NCBI RefSeq assembly: GCF_009746625.1
Contig: NZ_VWXL01000095.1
Coordinates: 48,992-112,991 of the forward strand
DNA: 64,000 nt
From: Caproicibacter fermentans
GTDB taxonomy: Bacteria; Bacillota; Clostridia; Oscillospirales; Acutalibacteraceae
Direction of reading: 5' to 3'
Numbering within the stretch: position 1 is the stretch's first letter; the number at the start of each line of letters is the position of its first letter. This document shows, piece by piece, positions 24,653 to 34,008 of this stretch. The position numbers and the translations under genes were made by a program. The notes under the pieces were generated by a model. That model saw only the letters and a list, made by a program, of their open reading frames with translations. It did no database searches and was not told the origin of the DNA.

Positions 24653-25426
24653 ATGAGATTGGCACATATCTCCTGGGTGAAAGCAGAAGAGTACTTCCGC
24701 AATAACGATATGATCGTCATAGCGGTCGGCAGCAACGAATGTCATGGAAAACATATTGCGCTTGGTACGGATACGCTGATCCCCGATAAAATTCTGGATT
24801 TGATCGAAGAAAAGTCGGATGTTATGATCGCGCCGACTTTGCCCTACGGCGCGTGCGACGATCTTTCCATGTTCCCCGGCACCATAACTCTCGGCACCGA
24901 CGTGCTGTACAGCGTTCTGAAAAAAATCGCGGATGGCTTTTTCAGGTTCGGGGTTCGCCGGTTTGTATTTTTGAACGGCCACGGCGGGAATATTCAGGTG
25001 CTGGACCGCATCTGCTCCGAGCTGCATCAAAGGGGCGCGCTCGCGGCGGAGCTGAACTGGTGGCTGATGGCGTGGGAATTGAATCCTGCATGGAAAGGCG
25101 GACACGGCGGCGCGGAAGAAACGGCGGCCGTCATGGCGGTGAACGAGTCTTTTGTGGACAAGAGCATGATCGGCCCGATGGAGCTGAAAAACGATATCGG
25201 CGAAAATATGATCACCACCGGATTCCGCTCCGTACAGTATAAGGGCGTAACGGTCCAGTTCCCGCGTTATGTGAAAGAATACGCCGGCAACGGATGGATC
25301 GGCCCGGACCATCCGGAAAAGGCGACTCCCGAATGGGGCCGCGAAATGCTGCAGGCTACTGCGGACTATATTGTTGATTTTATGGGAGAAATGAAGAAGC
25401 TGAAACTGCCTCAGCCGATCGATTGA
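24653..25426 (+). CDS. Creatininase/MftE-family metal-dependent amidohydrolase
   Basis: The 257-residue protein carries the creatininase-family metal ligands in order: Glu in GSNECHGKH (about residue 29), Asp in GTDT (about 40), His in NGHGGN (about 106) and Glu in GGHGGAEET (about 163). The family includes creatinine amidohydrolase, FAPy deformylase and the peptidase MftE. Here the gene opens an operon with a peptide ABC importer and two peptidase families, so hydrolysis of an amide or peptide bond is more plausible than creatinine use. AAGGAAGG lies nine bases before the ATG. The specific substrate is unknown. Confidence 0.82.
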   Translation: MRLAHISWVKAEEYFRNNDMIVIAVGSNECHGKHIALGTDTLIPDKILDLIEEKSDVMIAPTLPYGACDDLSMFPGTITLGTDVLYSVLKKIADGFFRFGVRRFVFLNGHGGNIQVLDRICSELHQRGALAAELNWWLMAWELNPAWKGGHGGAEETAAVMAVNESFVDKSMIGPMELKNDIGENMITTGFRSVQYKGVTVQFPRYVKEYAGNGWIGPDHPEKATPEWGREMLQATADYIVDFMGEMKKLKLPQPID

Positions 25427-25475
25427 AAAAGGTTTTGATCAGATAACATAAATATAGAAACTGGAGAATGAATGC

Positions 25476-26558
25476 ATGCAGCCAAAGGAGCAAAATTTTT
25501 TAAAACTTGCTGAAGATTTATCCAATGCAAAAGGAGCTTCCGGATTCGAGGACGAGGTCCTCGCGGTAGCCAGAAAATACGCCCGGGATATTGCCGAAAT
25601 TCAGGAGGACAGTGTCAGAAACTTATACCTCAGGCATGCAGGAAGCACGGGGAATAAGCCGGTTGTAATGCTGGACGCTCATACGGATGAAGTATCGTTT
25701 ATGGTCCAGGCGATCAAACCGAACGGAACGCTGCGTTTTATTCCGCTGGGCGGCTGGCCCGTGAATTCCATTGCGGCCCACAGGGTTTTAGTCCGAAACG
25801 CCGAGGGAAACTACATACCGGGCATTACCGTCAGTAAACCGCCCCATTTTATGACGGAAGCGGAAAAGAAAATGGAAAACGATATTTCCAATATGGCGAT
25901 CGATATCGGGGCCATGTCGAAAGAAGACGCGGAACAGAGATTTCACATCCGCATGGGCGAGCCGGTTGTCCCCGACGTAACTTTTGAATACAATGAGGAA
26001 ACAAACCTGATGTTCGGCAAGGCGTTTGACTGCCGGCTGGGCGTCGCTTCCGTGATCGGAACGATGAAGACTCTGGTCGGGGAGAATCTGGACGTCGATG
26101 TAGTCGGCGCTCTTGCCTCCCAGGAGGAAGTGGGGACACGCGGTGCAAAGGTAACGTCCCGCACGGTTAAGCCGGATATTGCGATTGTATTTGAGGGTTG
26201 CCCCGCGGACGACACGTTTACGGAAGATTACATGATTCAGACTGCGGTAAACAAAGGCCCCATGCTCCGTTTCATCGACCGCGCGATGATTACGAATCCG
26301 AGGTTCCAGCGTTTCGCGCTCGATCTGGCGGAACAGCTCGGTATTCCGGTGCAGACCGCGGTGCGTACCGGCGGCTCGACCAACGGGTCGCAGATCCATT
26401 TGTCCAACAGGGGAGTCCCCGTGATTGTAGTCGGCGTTCCGGTTCGCTACGCGCATACGCATTATGGCATTTCGTCCTTGTCGGACTGCATGAACGCGAT
26501 TCGGCTGGCAACCGAAATTATCAAAAGACTCAATCAGGATCTCATAAAAAGTTTTTAG
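25476..26558 (+). CDS. M42-family aminopeptidase
   Basis: The 360-residue length and motifs fit the cytoplasmic, dodecameric M42 metallo-aminopeptidases. LDAHTDEVSFMV (about 69) supplies the first metal His and Asp, ASQEEVGTRGA (about 209) the catalytic and metal-binding Glu pair, and HTHYGISS near the end the last His. M42 enzymes trim short peptides and are sometimes annotated as glutamyl aminopeptidase or endoglucanase M. The gene sits between the creatininase-family gene and the peptide-binding protein and probably degrades peptides brought in by the importer. Confidence 0.88.
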   Translation: MQPKEQNFLKLAEDLSNAKGASGFEDEVLAVARKYARDIAEIQEDSVRNLYLRHAGSTGNKPVVMLDAHTDEVSFMVQAIKPNGTLRFIPLGGWPVNSIAAHRVLVRNAEGNYIPGITVSKPPHFMTEAEKKMENDISNMAIDIGAMSKEDAEQRFHIRMGEPVVPDVTFEYNEETNLMFGKAFDCRLGVASVIGTMKTLVGENLDVDVVGALASQEEVGTRGAKVTSRTVKPDIAIVFEGCPADDTFTEDYMIQTAVNKGPMLRFIDRAMITNPRFQRFALDLAEQLGIPVQTAVRTGGSTNGSQIHLSNRGVPVIVVGVPVRYAHTHYGISSLSDCMNAIRLATEIIKRLNQDLIKSF

Positions 26559-26576
26559 TATTAGAGGTGGCGTATT

Positions 26577-28157
26577 ATGAAAAAGAAGATCACAGGGAAA
26601 ATCGCGCTGATTCTTGCGGCCTGCAGCATTGTCGGCTTATCCGGCTGCTCGGGGCAATCCGCTTCGTCCGGCGCGGCGGCGGGCAGTTCGTCCGCGGCAA
26701 CGGAGTATGAGGACACCGTCAACATCGGCCTCGCCGGCGACCCGGCGTATCTTGACCCGGACCAGTCGTCCATCGGCCCCACGGAAGCAACCGTGATGCA
26801 GCAGATTTACCAGGGGCTGGTTACGACCAGCGCGGACAGCACATCGATTGAACCGGATCTGGCGACAGACTGGAAAATCAGCGACGACGGCCTGACTTAC
26901 ACCTTCAACCTGAAGCCGGGCACCAAATTTTCGGACGGAACGCCCGTAAAGCCGGAGGACTGGGTCTGGTCGCTGACCAGAGCGCGCGACTGCGACACCT
27001 CCGAATACCGTTTTATCGCGGAAGAAATTAAAGATGTGAAGGCGGATGAAAAGACCGTTACCATTACCCTGAAGTACCAGTGGGCTCCTTTCCTGGCGGA
27101 CCTGTGCAACTTCAACATGGTGGTGGGCTGCAAAGCCTATTACGACAAAGTCGGCGGGACTGAGTACGCGCAGAAACCCCTGGGCACCGGCCCGTATATG
27201 CTGAAGGAATGGGTCAAGGGCAGTTCGCTGACTCTGGTCAAAAATCCAAACTACGCTGAGTTCGGCTACCCCAAAACATCAACCCTAAAATTCACGGTGA
27301 TTCCGGACGACAACACCCGGCTCATGCAGCTTCAGTCCGGACAGCTCGACGTTGTGGGAGACGTACCGTATTCTCAGGTCGACACCATTCAGAAGGATCA
27401 GAATCTGAAGGTACAGACTTTCAAATCCACGCAGATCCGCTACTTGATTCTGAACACGACAAAAAAACCGCTCGATAATCTGAAAGTGAGACAGGCAATC
27501 CTTTATGCGACCAACAAACAGGAAATCGCCAACCTGGTTGCGACAAAGTACGGCCAGCCGGTTGCCTCCGTCCTTTCCGAGTCCCAGGGCAAGTGGTTTA
27601 ATTCCGACCTGAAGGTGATAAATTACGACCCCGAAAAAGCAAAAGAGCTGCTGAAAGAGGCCGGGTTCCCGAACGGCGTGACACTGACCATCAGCGTCAG
27701 CTCCGGGTCACAGGTTTACCAGCAGATTGCGACTCTGCTCAAATCCGAATGGGAAAAAGCCGGCATTACCGTCAATATTGAGCTGCTGGAAAAGGCGGCG
27801 CTGAGCAATAAGTTCCAAAGTCTTCAGCATCAGGCCACGGTATTGCAGTGGGTGGACGACATTATGGACCCGTCCGAGGTTTCCGGCTGGATTGCGGATT
27901 ATGACCAGAGTCATGCGTGGTACACGGGGCTGAAGGATCAGGCGCTGGACGACCTGAACGCGCAGGCCAGCAAAGAGATGGACGAAACCAAGCGGGTTAC
28001 AATGTACAAAGAGATTCAGCAGAAGATTTCCGACAACTCAAATGTAATTCCGCTGTTCCGGAACGATTTTGTTTACGCAACATCCAATAAGATTCAGAAT
28101 CTTGAAGTAAGTCCGTTCAGCGTCATGAGGCTCAAAGACATCCAGAAAACGAAATAG
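26577..28157 (+). CDS. Peptide-binding lipoprotein of an Opp/Dpp ABC importer
   Basis: The 526-residue protein has a lipoprotein signal ending LSGC (about residue 23), a Ser/Ala-rich linker, and the family 5 solute-binding domain (NIGLAGDPAYLDPDQ, SDDGLTYTFNLKPGTKFSDGTPVKPEDWVWS). It binds oligopeptides or dipeptides outside the membrane for the permeases encoded downstream. A GAGGTGG site precedes the ATG. A perfect 13-bp hairpin lies between it and the first permease gene and may set a higher level of this subunit. Confidence 0.92.
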   Translation: MKKKITGKIALILAACSIVGLSGCSGQSASSGAAAGSSSAATEYEDTVNIGLAGDPAYLDPDQSSIGPTEATVMQQIYQGLVTTSADSTSIEPDLATDWKISDDGLTYTFNLKPGTKFSDGTPVKPEDWVWSLTRARDCDTSEYRFIAEEIKDVKADEKTVTITLKYQWAPFLADLCNFNMVVGCKAYYDKVGGTEYAQKPLGTGPYMLKEWVKGSSLTLVKNPNYAEFGYPKTSTLKFTVIPDDNTRLMQLQSGQLDVVGDVPYSQVDTIQKDQNLKVQTFKSTQIRYLILNTTKKPLDNLKVRQAILYATNKQEIANLVATKYGQPVASVLSESQGKWFNSDLKVINYDPEKAKELLKEAGFPNGVTLTISVSSGSQVYQQIATLLKSEWEKAGITVNIELLEKAALSNKFQSLQHQATVLQWVDDIMDPSEVSGWIADYDQSHAWYTGLKDQALDDLNAQASKEMDETKRVTMYKEIQQKISDNSNVIPLFRNDFVYATSNKIQNLEVSPFSVMRLKDIQKTK

Positions 28158-28220
28158 TTCAGTGCTGTGAAGCCAATTTGGAAGGCGAAAAGCGAAATAA
28201 GTTTGTGAAAAGAATTTGTG

Positions 28221-28255
28221 AAGGACCGGGAAGCGCCTAAGACTTCCCGGTCCTT
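28221..28255 (+). terminator. Hairpin between binding-protein and permease genes
   Basis: AAGGACCGGGAAG (28221-28233) pairs perfectly with CTTCCCGGTCCTT (28243-28255). The following T-run is short and the next gene starts 20 bases later, so a leaky terminator or a 3'-end stabiliser is likelier than a full stop. Confidence 0.8.
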
Positions 28256-28275
28256 TATAAAAAGGTGCCATACAT

Positions 28276-29214
28276 ATGAATCGATTAAATTATATCATCA
28301 AGCGCATTCTGCAGATTATTCCCGTTCTGCTTGTGGTCTCCATTCTCATCTTTCTCATGCTGCGCTTTATTCCTGGCGACCCGGCCCGTCTGGTGCTGGG
28401 CGAGAAGGCAACAAACGCGGAAGTGGCGGCCATGCACGAAAAGCTTGGTTTGAACAAATCGCTGCTGGAGCAGTACTGGATTTATCTCAAGGGAATTCTC
28501 ACATTGAATCTTGGGGATTCGCTGAAATATCAACGGCCGGTGATCGACCTGCTGAGGGAGCGTACCGGCGTGACACTGTTGCTGACGCTGGTATCCACGC
28601 TTTTTTCACTCATTGTCAGTTTTCCGCTCGGCTATTTTGCGGGGATGCACAAAGACAGGCTGGGCGACCACGTGATACGTACGACCGCGCTTGCGGCGAT
28701 CGCGATGCCGTCGTTTTGGGTCGGGCTTTTGCTGATGATTGTTTTCGGACTTTGGTTCCGCGTGCTGCCCGTCGGCGGCTGGGGCGCCACGCTGCCCGAT
28801 CAGCTGAAATGCTTGATTCTGCCGGGAATCACACAGTCATTAATGACTTCCGCCCTTCTGATTCGAAATATCCGCAACTCCGTGGTTGAAATCAATCTTC
28901 TGGACTATGTGGATTTTGCCCGAAGCAAGGGGATTCCGGAAGGCGAAGTGAAGAACAATCACATTCTGCGCAACGCCATGATTTCGACTGTGACCCTGCT
29001 GTCCATGCGGATGGCTTATATGCTTGGCGGCAGCGTCATTATCGAGACTGTCTTTTCCCTGCCCGGAATCGGCGCGCTCACGACGGAAGCGATTTTCTCG
29101 CGCGACTACTCGCTGGTTCAGACATTGGTTTTCCTTTTTGCTCTTCTTGTACTGATCATCAATCTGCTGACCGACATCCTGTATTCATTTCTTGACCCGC
29201 GGGTGGAATTTTAA
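28276..29214 (+). CDS. Peptide ABC transporter permease, DppB/OppB type
   Basis: The 312-residue protein has the OppB/DppB N-terminus (YIIKRILQIIPVLLVVSILIF), six membrane segments, FIPGDPARL in the first external loop and the EAA region (NSVVEINLLDYVDFARSKGI) that contacts the ATPases. It ends LDPRVEF, as is usual for the family. It pairs with the DppC-type subunit encoded 16 bases downstream. Confidence 0.92.
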   Translation: MNRLNYIIKRILQIIPVLLVVSILIFLMLRFIPGDPARLVLGEKATNAEVAAMHEKLGLNKSLLEQYWIYLKGILTLNLGDSLKYQRPVIDLLRERTGVTLLLTLVSTLFSLIVSFPLGYFAGMHKDRLGDHVIRTTALAAIAMPSFWVGLLLMIVFGLWFRVLPVGGWGATLPDQLKCLILPGITQSLMTSALLIRNIRNSVVEINLLDYVDFARSKGIPEGEVKNNHILRNAMISTVTLLSMRMAYMLGGSVIIETVFSLPGIGALTTEAIFSRDYSLVQTLVFLFALLVLIINLLTDILYSFLDPRVEF

Positions 29215-29229
29215 AAGGAGGACCGCAAG

Positions 29230-30084
29230 ATGTTTAAATCCAAGATCAAAGAACGGCGTCTCACAAAGCGGCCCGCCTGGCTGAGAAATCTGTCCTTCCT
29301 CACCGGAGCGGTCATCGTGCTGTTCGCGGTGGTCGTCGCTCTTTTTCCTCAGCTTTTTACTTCCCACGACCCTCTTGAGGTGAACGCCCTTGCCGTTTTG
29401 CAGGGTCCTTCCGGCGCGCATCTGTTTGGCACCGACAATTACGGACGCGATGTTTTTTCGCGGGTTGTATGGGGAACGCGGATCGACCTGCTGCTCGGCG
29501 TGCTCGGCACGGTCATTCCCTTTGTCGTCGGCTGCATTCTCGGCCTTCTTTCCGGCTATTTCAGCGGGGTTCTGGACAATATCCTGATGCGCGTCATCGA
29601 TATTCTGATGGCGTTTCCGTTTATCGTGCTTGTCATCGCGATTATGACCGTGCTCGGTCAGGGAATGATCAATGTTTACATCGCTCTCTGGGTCGTCGGC
29701 TGGATTTCTTATGCAAAGCTGGTTCGCGGCGATGTTCTCGTGCTGAAAAATGCGGAATACATTCAGGCGGTTAAAATCGCGGGTTTCAAAAACAGCAGAA
29801 TCCTCCTGCGCCACCTGCTGCCGAACGTGATTAACGCGGCGGTTGTTTTCGCAACTTCCGACATCGTGCTGAACATGCTGACCGGCGCGAGCCTGAGTTT
29901 TATCGGCCTTGGCATTCAGCCCCCGACTCCGGAATGGGGCGCCATCATGAACGAGGGCCGCGGGTATATCAATATCGCCTGGTGGATTACTCTTTTCCCG
30001 GGACTTGTCATGGCGGTCACCGGAATCGGATTCAGCCTCTTAGGGGACGGCCTGGCCGATTTCCTGCGGACAAAAGGAAGGTGA
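29230..30084 (+). CDS. Peptide ABC transporter permease, DppC/OppC type
   Basis: The 284-residue protein has one N-terminal membrane segment after a basic stretch, then FGTDNYGRDVFSRVVWGTR, a hallmark of DppC/OppC, and five more segments with the EAA loop (AEYIQAVKIAGFKNSRILLRH). An AAAGGAGG site lies before the ATG. Its stop codon is within the ribosome binding region of the first ATPase gene. Confidence 0.92.
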   Translation: MFKSKIKERRLTKRPAWLRNLSFLTGAVIVLFAVVVALFPQLFTSHDPLEVNALAVLQGPSGAHLFGTDNYGRDVFSRVVWGTRIDLLLGVLGTVIPFVVGCILGLLSGYFSGVLDNILMRVIDILMAFPFIVLVIAIMTVLGQGMINVYIALWVVGWISYAKLVRGDVLVLKNAEYIQAVKIAGFKNSRILLRHLLPNVINAAVVFATSDIVLNMLTGASLSFIGLGIQPPTPEWGAIMNEGRGYINIAWWITLFPGLVMAVTGIGFSLLGDGLADFLRTKGR

Positions 30085-30089
30085 CGGCG

Positions 30090-31106
30090 ATGGAGAATTT
30101 ACTGGAAGTCAGAGATTTAAAGACTTATTTTTATACGCAGGACGGCGTGGTAAAGTCGGTTGACGGGGTCAGCTTTTCCGTGCGCAGGGGCGAGACGTTC
30201 GGGCTTGTGGGGGAATCCGGCTGCGGAAAAAGCCAGACCTGCCGGTCCGTGCTGCGGCTGATTAAAAAACCCGGCAAGATTGTCGGCGGCCAGGTTTTGT
30301 ACCGCGGGCGGGATCTTGTCAAAATGAAAGCGCGTGAACTGCGGAAAATCAGGGGAAAAGAGATCAGCATCATTTTTCAGGAGCCGATGACTTCTTTAAA
30401 CCCGGTCCTGAAAATCCGGAAGCAGATTTACGAGTCCTTCGAGGGGCTGAACCTTTCCAAGCAGGAAAAGAACGACCGCGCCGTGGAATTGCTGAAACTG
30501 GTCGGAATTCCGATGCCGGAGACGCGCCTGGACGAGTACATTCATCAGTTCAGCGGCGGAATGCGCCAGCGGGCGATGATTGCCATTGCACTCGGTTCCA
30601 ACCCGAAGCTGCTGATTGCTGACGAGCCGACCACGGCGCTCGACGTTACCATTCAGGACCAGATTATGAAGCTGCTGAACCGGTTAAAACAGGAGCTGGA
30701 TATGAGCGTGATTCTGGTTACGCATGATCTGGGCGTTGTCGCGCAGATGTGCGACCGTGTGGCCGTCATGTATGCCGGTATGGTGATGGAGATGACCGAT
30801 ACGGTCACACTGTTTGCAAAGCCGCGTCACCCCTACACCTACGCGCTGATGTCGTCGCTCCCGGACCAGAGCAAACGGGGAAGCCGCTTGGAACCGATTC
30901 TCGGTTCTCCCCCTGATCTGGGGAATCTTCCGCAGGGCTGCCCTTTTGCCCCGCGCTGCAAATTTTGCCGTGACATCTGTAAAAAGGAATTGCCCCCGCT
31001 GGTGGAGGTCGAGCCGGGTCACATGAGCCGCTGCCACCTGAAAAAGGACGAAACAAATTTCAGCGGGATTATTTCCGTCCCGGACGCAAGGGGGAGAAAA
31101 TACTGA
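30090..31106 (+). CDS. Peptide ABC transporter ATPase, DppD/OppD type
   Basis: The 338-residue ATPase has Walker [11 protein letters not shown] (about 41), the Q-loop [11 protein letters not shown], signature FSGGMRQR, Walker [13 protein letters not shown] and switch His in VTHDLG. A C-terminal oligopeptide-transporter extension contains a CxxxxxC cluster ([16 protein letters not shown]) that in some relatives binds an Fe-S cluster. ATG 30090, preceded by AAGGAAGG, is used rather than the upstream in-frame start lying inside the permease gene. It forms a heterodimer with the next gene product. Confidence 0.92.
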   Translation: MENLLEVRDLKTYFYTQDGVVKSVDGVSFSVRRGETFGLVGESGCGKSQTCRSVLRLIKKPGKIVGGQVLYRGRDLVKMKARELRKIRGKEISIIFQEPMTSLNPVLKIRKQIYESFEGLNLSKQEKNDRAVELLKLVGIPMPETRLDEYIHQFSGGMRQRAMIAIALGSNPKLLIADEPTTALDVTIQDQIMKLLNRLKQELDMSVILVTHDLGVVAQMCDRVAVMYAGMVMEMTDTVTLFAKPRHPYTYALMSSLPDQSKRGSRLEPILGSPPDLGNLPQGCPFAPRCKFCRDICKKELPPLVEVEPGHMSRCHLKKDETNFSGIISVPDARGRKY

Positions 31107-31107
31107 A

Positions 31108-32163
31108 ATGACACGGAAATTGAATGATCAAACGGCCCAAAAGGTGCTTGAAACCCGGAACCTGAGCAAATGGTTTGCCCGGAAATACGGAATCGCGGAC
31201 CGCATTTCCGGGAAACCGCAAAAGTATGTAAAGGCGGTCAGCGACGTTTCCATCCAGATTTACCGCGGCGAAAATCTGGGCCTTGTGGGAGAGTCCGGCT
31301 GCGGAAAAAGTACCCTGGCAAGAACGATCCTTCGTCTGTACGAGCCGACGAAGGGGAAGATTCTGCTCAATGGAACCGACATTACCGGTCTGCGGGGGGA
31401 AGAATTGAGAAAAATTCGTCCGGCCATGCAGATGGTCTTTCAGGACCCCTATTCTTCCCTGAATCCCAGAATGACGGTCTCTGAAATATTGTCCGAAATG
31501 CTTTCCGTTCACCATGTTGTTACGAAACAGCAGATTCCGGAACGGGTGAAAGAGCTGCTTGACATGTGCGGGCTTGGCTCGGAGGCCGCGAATCGTTTTC
31601 CGGGAGAATTTTCAGGCGGCCAGCGGCAGAGAGTCGGAATCGCGCGGGCGCTGTCTCTGAATCCGGAATTTATGATTGCGGATGAACCGGTTTCCGCGCT
31701 GGACGTTTCCATTCAGGCGCAGATCATCAACCTTCTGGGCGAACTTCAGCGCTCGCTGAACCTGACGATTCTGTTTATTTCCCACGACCTTCATGTGGTT
31801 CGCTATATTACCCACAGAATCGTCGTGATGTATTTGGGGTCGGTTGTGGAGCAGGGCGGGACGGAACAGATTTTTCAACAGCCCCTTCATCCTTACACGG
31901 ATGTTCTGATCAAGGCGACGCCCGGATTAAATCCGTTAATGAAAACAAGGGAATACGCGATTACCGGCGAGCCGCCGAGTCCGGTCGATATTCCGTCGGG
32001 GTGTGTTTTTCACCCCAGATGCACACGCTGCAAACAGAAGTGCAAAACGGAGGTTCCTGCGCTCAGGGAGGTTTTGCCGGGGCGTTTTGTCGCCTGCCAT
32101 TATCCCTTGACGGAAGAGCAATCCTGTGCGGAGAAAGGAGCGTCGTCAGATGCGAAAAAGTAA
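31108..32163 (+). CDS. Peptide ABC transporter ATPase, DppF/OppF type
   Basis: The 351-residue ATPase contains Walker [12 protein letters not shown], the Q-loop VFQDPYSSLNPRMT, signature FSGGQRQRVGIARAL, Walker B FMIADEPVSALD and the C-terminal Opp extension with a Cys cluster (FHPRCTRCKQKCK). A GGGGGAG site precedes the ATG, two bases after the DppD-type stop. The N-terminus carries an insertion (KYGIADRISGKPQKYVKAV) typical of the DppF branch. Its 3' end overlaps the M18 peptidase gene by 14 bases. Confidence 0.92.
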   Translation: MTRKLNDQTAQKVLETRNLSKWFARKYGIADRISGKPQKYVKAVSDVSIQIYRGENLGLVGESGCGKSTLARTILRLYEPTKGKILLNGTDITGLRGEELRKIRPAMQMVFQDPYSSLNPRMTVSEILSEMLSVHHVVTKQQIPERVKELLDMCGLGSEAANRFPGEFSGGQRQRVGIARALSLNPEFMIADEPVSALDVSIQAQIINLLGELQRSLNLTILFISHDLHVVRYITHRIVVMYLGSVVEQGGTEQIFQQPLHPYTDVLIKATPGLNPLMKTREYAITGEPPSPVDIPSGCVFHPRCTRCKQKCKTEVPALREVLPGRFVACHYPLTEEQSCAEKGASSDAKK

Positions 32164-33562
32164 TGACGCGGCGGATGTCAAAAAACTGTCTGAAAAACTT
32201 CTGAGGAGCGGCAAAAGCCCGCGGATTTCGGAAGAGCTTTGGAACGAGGCGTATGAGTACGCCGAAGGTTATAAGGCATTTATGAACGCCGTGAAGACAG
32301 AGCGGGAGGCGGTCGTTTATGCTGTCGATTTGGCCAGGAAAGCCGGATTTTCCGCTTTTCAACCCGATAAAAAATATGCGCCCGGTGACCGTGTGTATCT
32401 GAATAACCGCGGAAAAGCGCTGCTTATGGCAGTCATCGGCCGGGACGGCTGCCAAAACGGCGTGCGCATTACGGCGGCTCATATCGATTCGCCCCGCCTT
32501 GACCTGAAACCCCATCCGTTGTTTGAAAAAGATGGGCTGTCTTTTTTTAAGACGCACTATTACGGCGGGATTAAAAAGTACCAGTGGACGGCGATTCCGC
32601 TTTCTATGCACGGCCGTATTGTCCGCAAAGACGGGACGGCCGTTGATATCAAGGTCGGGGAAGAGGACGGAGAGCCCCGCTTCTGCGTCACGGACCTGTT
32701 GCCTCATCTTGCCGATGAACAGATGACGAAAACCATGGAGAAGGGGATCGAAGGGGAGAAACTGAATCTGATCAACGGCAGCCGTCCTGTTTTCCCGGAA
32801 GAGCCCTCTCTGGAGGGAAACCGGGTTCGGCTGAACGTGATGAAACTCCTGAACGAAAGGTATGGGATCACGGAAGAGGACTTTGTTTCCGCGGACCTTG
32901 AGTTTGTCCCCGCGTTCCCTGCGGTGGATATCGGCTTTGACCGCAGCATGGTCGGCGCGTACGCGCAGGATGACCGCGTCTGCGCTTATCCGGTGCTGAT
33001 GGCAACTTTAAATACCAAAACTCCGAAAAAGACGGTCGTTGCGGTCTTGGCGGACCGGGAAGAAATCGGAAGCGTGGGGAATACGGGGCTGAATTCTCAT
33101 TTTCTGACGGACTTTATCGAGGATTTGGCACAGGCAGAGGGACTTTCCGCACGCCGTGTCCTGGCTGGATCCCAATGCCTTTCCGCCGATGTGGCAGCGG
33201 CTTACGATCCGAATTTTTCGGAGGTATTCGAGCCGAGTAATTCCTGTTATCTGAACGGCGGGGTCGGAATCGAGAAATATACCGGCGGAAGAGGAAAGAG
33301 TAAAACAAGCGAGGCCTCCGCCGAATATGTCGCCCAACTGCGAGGCATGTTTGAACAAAACCATGTGCTGTGGCAGATGGGGGAAAACGGGAAAGTCGAC
33401 GCGGGCGGCAGCGGAACTGTTGCAAAATTTATCGCGGCGCTCAACGTAGACGTCATCGATCTCGGCGTGCCGGTTCTTTCCATGCATGCTCCGTTCGAGG
33501 TAGTCTCTAAACTTGACCTCCTGATGACCGACCGTGCGGTGCGGGCATTTTACCAGGAATAG
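32150..33562 (+). CDS. M18-family aspartyl aminopeptidase
   Basis: The 470-residue protein has M18 metal-site motifs: His and Asp in AAHIDSPRLD (about 103), Asp in the SMVGAYAQDDRVC region (about 270), Glu pair in LADREEIGS (about 300) and a final His in SMHAPFE. M18 enzymes remove N-terminal Asp or Glu from peptides in the cytoplasm. ATG 32150 lies nine bases after AAAGGAG inside the preceding ATPase gene, giving a 14-base overlap and coupling to the importer. It completes an operon that imports peptides and degrades them with two unrelated aminopeptidases. Confidence 0.9.
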   Translation: MRKSNDAADVKKLSEKLLRSGKSPRISEELWNEAYEYAEGYKAFMNAVKTEREAVVYAVDLARKAGFSAFQPDKKYAPGDRVYLNNRGKALLMAVIGRDGCQNGVRITAAHIDSPRLDLKPHPLFEKDGLSFFKTHYYGGIKKYQWTAIPLSMHGRIVRKDGTAVDIKVGEEDGEPRFCVTDLLPHLADEQMTKTMEKGIEGEKLNLINGSRPVFPEEPSLEGNRVRLNVMKLLNERYGITEEDFVSADLEFVPAFPAVDIGFDRSMVGAYAQDDRVCAYPVLMATLNTKTPKKTVVAVLADREEIGSVGNTGLNSHFLTDFIEDLAQAEGLSARRVLAGSQCLSADVAAAYDPNFSEVFEPSNSCYLNGGVGIEKYTGGRGKSKTSEASAEYVAQLRGMFEQNHVLWQMGENGKVDAGGSGTVAKFIAALNVDVIDLGVPVLSMHAPFEVVSKLDLLMTDRAVRAFYQE

Positions 33563-33582
33563 AGCGTTTTTGAATCTGAAAT

Positions 33583-33625
33583 CAAAAAGCCGTAAATCGA
33601 TATTTTATCGGTTTGCGGCTTTTTG
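33583..33625 (+). terminator. Intrinsic terminator of the peptide operon
   Basis: CAAAAAGCCGTAAATCGATA pairs with TATCGGTTTGCGGCTTTTTG, leaving a short loop, and the right arm ends in five T. It follows the M18 stop codon by 21 bases. Confidence 0.88.
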
Positions 33626-33681
33626 TTGTAATACGAAAACTCCCGGCTGCGCGGGAGTTCAAAGCTGTCGAGATACGCGAG

Positions 33682-33843
33682 TCTGCTAGAACTCCGATTG
33701 GCTCCATGATGCCGGCAAAGTCGCTGGAGTTGCGGCATACCATCCACCTTATCCGGGAACTGGACGAAGAGATTAAAGAAATTGAAGCGGAGATTCAGCA
33801 GATCATGGATGATCTGCACTCTCCCATTACGACGATTCCCGGA
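33682..33843 (+). pseudogene. IS110-family transposase remnant
   Basis: About 54 codons match the central IS110 transposase region: ARTPIGSMMPAKSLELRHTI, then the amphipathic helix LIRELDEEIKEIEAEI and SPITTIPG, which in intact proteins leads into the PGIG helix-hairpin-helix of the transposase_20 domain. Homology stops at the PG, and neither the N-terminal DEDD catalytic domain nor the C-terminus is present. It lies at the left edge of the GC-rich acid-sugar island. Confidence 0.75.
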
Positions 33844-33873
33844 AAACATATCAAGGAGAGCAACCGAAATGAT

Positions 33874-34005
33874 TTACAGATTATCATGATCTTTATTTTT
33901 TGCCCATTTGGATAGATAATGCGGGCAGTCCATCACGGCAGCCCGGTAACTCTGTTTACAGCCTTTAACGCATTTTCGGCACAAGGCAAGTCCCAAACTG
34001 TGCAC
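33874..34005 (-). CDS. Small Cys-rich peptide (43 residues), possibly mobile-element associated
   Basis: A GTG at 34005 opens a 43-codon frame. It contains Cys at residues 9, 12, 16 and 27 (CRKCVKGC, then MDCPHY), a spacing that could bind zinc. It lies in the same frame as, and just after, the relaxase-like fragment. No convincing ribosome binding site is seen, so it may be a translated relic rather than a functional gene. Similar short Cys-rich ORFs occur in clostridial mobile DNA, from general recollection only. Confidence 0.35.
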   Translation of the reverse strand: MHSLGLALCRKCVKGCKQSYRAAVMDCPHYLSKWAKNKDHDNL

Positions 34006-34008
34006 GTC

